DNA of 64,000 nt from JANXUC01 sp964619065 (GTDB lineage Bacteria > Acidobacteriota > Terriglobia > Terriglobales > Acidobacteriaceae), in NCBI GenBank assembly GCA_964619065.1, contig CAZUCC010000008.1, positions 33,639 to 97,638 of the forward strand, in the 5' to 3' direction. The translations under genes were made by a program, and so were the position numbers. Under the pieces are notes generated by a model. That model worked only from the letters and a program-made list of their open reading frames with translations. It was not told the DNA's origin and did no database searches. Positions 60,324-64,000 of this stretch are shown in pieces; positions within the stretch are counted from its first letter, which is position 1, and the number at the start of each line of letters is the position of its first letter.

Positions 60324-60339
60324 CACTGATCACTCAGTG
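60324..60339. terminator. Possible bidirectional terminator hairpin
   Basis: CACTGA-TCAC-TCAGTG lies in the 58-base gap between the convergent ends of the small secreted gene and the first NRPS module. The stem is short and there is no T run, so the call is weak. Confidence 0.25.
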
Positions 60340-60360
60340 GAGGCTGGCGAATGCCGTCCT

Positions 60361-63300
60361 CTAGGGTTTCTGTTCCCCGGAGTTCTCCATGTGTTGCGCC
60401 AGTAGGCGCTCCGCATCTTCTTCCGATAGGCCTTCAATTTCCTGCAGCAGCCGAGCCATTTCGGCGTCCTCACTCTCGGCGGGTTGGGCGTGCCGTACTT
60501 TTTCCGCCAGTTGCGCCACCGTAGGGCTCTCCAGAAAACTATGCAGCGGCATTTGTACCTGGAAGCCGTTACGGATGCGCGAGATAATTTGCGTTGCCAG
60601 CAGGGAATGTCCGCCGAGCTCAAAAAAATTATCGTGCACTGACACACGGTCCTTGCGCAGCACTTCGCACCAGATAGCAGCCATTCGCTCTTCTTCTGGA
60701 GTGCTGGGGGCGACGAATACTCGCTCGGACTGGGCGTTTTCCGCCTCCGGCGAGGGCAGCGCCCGCAGATCGATCTTGCCGTTCGCCGTCAGGGGCAGCT
60801 CCTTCAGCACGAGGATGGATGTCGGAACCATGTATTCGGGGAGCTCATTTTGCAGGAACGAACGAAGCTCGCCGGGCTTTACTGAAGAGGCTGCCACAAC
60901 GTAAGCCGCGAGGCGTTTTTCGCCGTTCTTGTCGTCATACGGGGTGACTACAGTCTGCTGTACGGCGGTGTGCTTGCGCAGGGCAGCCTGAATTTCCGCC
61001 GGCTCAACGCGGAAGCCGCGAATCTTGACTTGATGGTCAATCCGCCCCAGGAATTCGATGTTGCCGTCCGGCAGGAAACGCGCCAGGTCTCCGGTTCGAT
61101 ACATGCGTGCTGCTGACTTGGAAGGAGTCCGAAATGGATTTGGAACAAAACGCTCGGCTGTTGTCTCCGGTTGATTCAGATACCCGTGCGCCAATCCGGC
61201 ACCACCAATGCACAGTTCTCCTGCAACGCCAATCGGAACCGGCTCCAGGTGACGATCCACGATGTAAACCGTATCGTTGGCGAGGGGCCGGCCCACCGGA
61301 ACGGTAGCCGGCTGCCATGCGCTGACATCGTTCTCCCACACTGCGAATGTGCAACATCCAATGGTGGCTTCGGTAGGTCCGTAATGGTTGAGCACGGCGC
61401 ACTTTCCGGTCTGCATGATCTGCCGCACGAAATCCCAGGAAGACGCCTCGCCTCCAAGCACGAGAAACTTACGCGGCAATAGCCCGTCTCCTCCCGGCGC
61501 CTTGAGAAGTGTGCTCAAATGCGACGGCGTGATCTTCAACACGTCCAGCGGATACTTCGCCGTGTAGTCCGCGAAAAGATTTGCCGCCATTGCCATCTCA
61601 AAGCTGATGACGTGCAGACATCCCCCCGAAGCCAGCGACGGGAAGATCGATGTGTTTCCCAAGTCCGCGCTGATGGTAGAAACGGTGGCGAAGTGCAATC
61701 CCCCAGGATGCTTGGCCAGATCCAGCCGGTGTTCCATGAAATGTGTGTAGTTCATCAGGCTGGCGTGCCGTACGGCTACACCTTTGGGTATGCCCGTCGA
61801 ACCCGAGGTATAAATCACATACGCCAGATCTTGCGGCGAATTGATGTGCTCTGGATTGTCGGCAGACTCGCTATGCAATTGGCTGCGATCACGATCCAAA
61901 CAGAGGATGGTGCCAGAGTAGTCCGGCAAATTTCCCAGGAGTTTTTCCTGTGTCAGCAGAACAGGTGCGCCCGTTTCTCGGAGCTGGTGCGCCAGGCGGG
62001 GCTTCGGGCTATCCGGCACCAGAGGCACGTAACAGCCCCCGGCTTTGAGGATGCCCAGCAAACCTACGATCATATCGGCGGAACGCTCCACGCAAAGCCC
62101 CACGGCTACGTTCGCTTTCACTTCCCGCCGCCGTAGAGCGTGCGCCAGACGGTTTGCCTGCGCGTTGAGCTCCGCGTAGCTGAAGACCTCATTTCCGCAG
62201 CGCAGCGCGGGCCGCGCAGGATTCCTGCGGGCTTGCTCCTCGAACAAAGATTGCAGGCAGGTATCTCCCGGGAACTTTGCTGCAGTTTGGTTGAAGGCAA
62301 CCACCACCGTTTGACGCTCCGCCTCGTCCAGGAGTGATAAGCGGCTCACCGCCAAGCTGGGGTTGGAAGCTGCGCTACGGACCAGTGTTCCAAAGCAACG
62401 TGCAAACCGCTCTGCCGCATCTTGCGATAACGTCGTGGGATCAAAAAGCAATGCAGCATTCCACCCGCTGGAACGTTTTTCCACGTGTAGCGTCAAGTGT
62501 GCGCGATGTTCGGCGGCGCGCATCCGAGAAATGGAAAAGCTCACGCCCAGACTCTGCTGCGCTTGCGGATACGAATCCATCACGAAGCACACAGGCGGCT
62601 CGTTCTCGGAGTACGCGACTGGCAAGAGATCCTGGAATTCCACGGCCCTGGCCATCGTGCTGTGCGTCTGTTCCACGAATGTCGAGAATTTCGGATCGGG
62701 TTCAAAGTTCGAGCTGACCGGCAGAAAACGATCGAACAATCCCAGGGCGTTTTTCACCTCTTCATACTGCCGTCCGTCGCTGCGGAAGTTCGTGACGATT
62801 TCCGCTTGTCCGGTGATACGCCACAGGAACACTTGCCAGGCCGCGAACAGAAAGGCCTCTATGCCTGTCTTTTCGATGACATCTTTCGTGATGGCATCCA
62901 ATGCAAGCTTGGCACTCTGCGGTCGAGATAAGGTGTCGTTCGCAGTCTTTTGCGCAAAAGGCAACGCAAGCGGCGGTACTCCGCTGGAAAAGTGCGTCTT
63001 CCAAAACTCCGCCGCGTGTGCAGCCTCCTCCTGATCTTGTGGGAGATCGTTCTGCCATGCCGAGTAGTCGGCGTACTGCAAGACTTCATCCCCGCTCGGC
63101 GCAGAAGGCGGTCCGGAATAACCCGCCGCCAGGTGCTGCACAAGCAGGGCAAGGCCTCCGCGATCCATGCACAACCCCGGAACGCTCAGCAGCAAAGAGT
63201 GACGCTGTTTGCCCAGCGAGACTAGCATCGCCCGCACGGTGGGTGCTTCCGCACCCACGCCTTGCACTTGCTTTTGCTGCAGCAAATCGATTTCGGAAGC

Positions 63301-63591
63301 TTGATTCTCCGGGGCAATCGTTGCGAGGTCCGCTGTCTTCCACGCAATACTCGCCTCACTCTGTACCACCTGAAACGGAAACTTCACCCCCGTGTTGCGC
63401 TGGAAATTTGTACGCAAAATTTCAAATCGTGATACCAGAGTTTCTAGCGTCGCCCGCAGTCGCCCTGCGTCCAACTCTCCATCCAGCGACACCACGACCC
63501 AGGCCCATGAAGGCAATCCCGCCGCCTGCAAACTCCACAAGCGTCGTTGCTGCGGAGAGAGCTGAAATCCCGTTGTATTCGGCACTTCCAT
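60361..63591 (-). CDS. NRPS I-A(Asp)-T, first module
   Basis: About 1,076 residues. The N-terminal C-like domain (L-S-P-Q-Q-R-R-L-W onward) has P-G-L-C-M-D (138-143) in place of HHxxxDG, as in the other two I domains. The A domain has S-A-D-L-G-N-T at A4 (Asp643) and hand-read code D-L-T-K-V-G-H-I-G-K, identical to the published aspartate code. The T serine is Ser996. The tail (L-S-E-E-D-A-E-R-L-L) may dock to the next NRPS. I chose the ATG at 63591, with AGAGG five bases upstream, which matches the starts of the other I-domain proteins; the frame extends to 63624. It is separated from the rest by the small plus-strand gene, so it needs its own promoter. Confidence 0.9.
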   Translation of the reverse strand: MEVPNTTGFQLSPQQRRLWSLQAAGLPSWAWVVVSLDGELDAGRLRATLETLVSRFEILRTNFQRNTGVKFPFQVVQSEASIAWKTADLATIAPENQASEIDLLQQKQVQGVGAEAPTVRAMLVSLGKQRHSLLLSVPGLCMDRGGLALLVQHLAAGYSGPPSAPSGDEVLQYADYSAWQNDLPQDQEEAAHAAEFWKTHFSSGVPPLALPFAQKTANDTLSRPQSAKLALDAITKDVIEKTGIEAFLFAAWQVFLWRITGQAEIVTNFRSDGRQYEEVKNALGLFDRFLPVSSNFEPDPKFSTFVEQTHSTMARAVEFQDLLPVAYSENEPPVCFVMDSYPQAQQSLGVSFSISRMRAAEHRAHLTLHVEKRSSGWNAALLFDPTTLSQDAAERFARCFGTLVRSAASNPSLAVSRLSLLDEAERQTVVVAFNQTAAKFPGDTCLQSLFEEQARRNPARPALRCGNEVFSYAELNAQANRLAHALRRREVKANVAVGLCVERSADMIVGLLGILKAGGCYVPLVPDSPKPRLAHQLRETGAPVLLTQEKLLGNLPDYSGTILCLDRDRSQLHSESADNPEHINSPQDLAYVIYTSGSTGIPKGVAVRHASLMNYTHFMEHRLDLAKHPGGLHFATVSTISADLGNTSIFPSLASGGCLHVISFEMAMAANLFADYTAKYPLDVLKITPSHLSTLLKAPGGDGLLPRKFLVLGGEASSWDFVRQIMQTGKCAVLNHYGPTEATIGCCTFAVWENDVSAWQPATVPVGRPLANDTVYIVDRHLEPVPIGVAGELCIGGAGLAHGYLNQPETTAERFVPNPFRTPSKSAARMYRTGDLARFLPDGNIEFLGRIDHQVKIRGFRVEPAEIQAALRKHTAVQQTVVTPYDDKNGEKRLAAYVVAASSVKPGELRSFLQNELPEYMVPTSILVLKELPLTANGKIDLRALPSPEAENAQSERVFVAPSTPEEERMAAIWCEVLRKDRVSVHDNFFELGGHSLLATQIISRIRNGFQVQMPLHSFLESPTVAQLAEKVRHAQPAESEDAEMARLLQEIEGLSEEDAERLLAQHMENSGEQKP

Positions 63592-63884
63592 GAAAACCTC
63601 TTCCTCCATGAAACTATCTTGCAACGAAATTACTTACTGTTATGTTGGCGCAATTCTGCCTACCGCACACAGTTACGCGCGTTCGAAACCGAGGTTCCGG
63701 AAGTAACGCAAAGTAACCTTGCAGCATGCTTTGGGAGGACGCAAAGTCTTGACGGGGGAGCGAGACTTCTTCGCCCTAAGATTGGCATAGGTTGCTATAG
63801 TTGTCCAGAGTTTCTGGTACTCCCCTTATCCCCCGAACGTGCTTGGAACATGTAGAAGACAGTTGCCGAACTTTGTGACTTTTC
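63592..63884. promoter_or_regulatory. Divergent upstream region of the first NRPS module
   Basis: A 293-base region between the first NRPS gene and a plus-strand frame at the window edge. It must hold the promoter of the NRPS gene. I see no copy of the GTGCA palindrome and no clear promoter boxes. Confidence 0.35.
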
Positions 63885-64000
63885 ATGTCGAACGCCACAC
63901 ACAACTCAAGCAGTGAAAATCCCGGCGGTGAAAGTCCGGGTCTTAAGCGGCGCAAGCCGGACGAGCCGCGTGTGGCTTCCTTCGCGCAACTGCGCTTGTG
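63885..64000 (+). CDS. Start of an unidentified gene, cut by the window edge
   Basis: An open frame of 38 codons from ATG at 63885 to the edge, divergent from the NRPS. It begins with a polar stretch (S-N-A-T-H-N-S-S-S-E-N-P-G-G) and its last residues read V-A-S-F-A-Q-L-R-L followed by TG, which is like the first motif of condensation domains (S-x-A-Q-x-R-L-W). Too short to be sure that it is a gene. Confidence 0.35.
   Translation, partial: MSNATHNSSSENPGGESPGLKRRKPDEPRVASFAQLRL

Overview
The window looks like one scaffold of a Gram-negative soil bacterium, most likely an acidobacterium. This is inferred from the gene style (secreted Ig-repeat and beta-helix proteins, an exopolysaccharide locus next to large NRPS genes) and not from any marker gene. 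One run of 100 Ns shows it is an assembled, probably metagenomic, scaffold. I saw no rRNA, tRNA, CRISPR array or transposase.

Bases 1-29,000 carry surface-glycan and sulfation functions. There are two asparagine-synthase-type amidotransferases, three GT4 glycosyltransferases, a flippase, two sulfotransferases, two paralogous secreted beta-helix proteins (one with three 84-residue Ig-like repeats), two polysaccharide deacetylases, an acyl/aminoacyl-transferase-like protein, an FkbH-type glyceryl transferase with its own acyl carrier protein, an AlgD-like sugar dehydrogenase and a heparinase II/III-type lyase. A PAPS supply set follows: PAP phosphatase, TauE/SafE anion permease and a fused ATP sulfurylase-APS kinase. 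It matches the need of the two sulfotransferases.

Bases 29,127-63,600, all on the minus strand except one small secreted protein, are a non-ribosomal peptide locus read from right to left: I-A(Asp)-T; a Wzm/Wzt-type ABC exporter; a giant C-FkbH-T-C-A(Ala)-T-C-A(Ser-like)-NMT-T-C protein broken by one amber codon; I-[A]-T-C interrupted by the N gap; I-A(Asp)-T; A(Gly)-T-TE; a TauD/SyrP-like dioxygenase; C-A(Gly)-T-TE; and a 4'-phosphopantetheinyl transferase. 'I' marks a condensation-like domain that has lost the HHxxxDG motif in all three copies and always sits before an Asp-type A domain. That resembles the interface domains that recruit Asp beta-hydroxylases. Six normal C domains serve seven in-line carriers, so the simplest colinear product is (OH)Asp-glycerate-Ala-N-MeSer-(OH)Asp-(OH)Asp-Gly, possibly with an ester next to glycerate. 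Three beta-hydroxy-Asp residues could make a hexadentate iron ligand; the Asp-Asp-Gly end also recalls calcium-dependent antibiotics.

Three structural observations deserve attention. (1) The N gap is flanked by two exact 55-nt copies of the edges of a GC-rich A-T cassette in the next gene, so about 1,959 bases, in frame, are probably missing. (2) The amber codon replaces the residue just after the A4 motif in an otherwise continuous frame. (3) A palindrome GTGCA-N6-TGCAC recurs in intergenic regions of the glycan, sulfate and NRPS parts and may be a shared operator.
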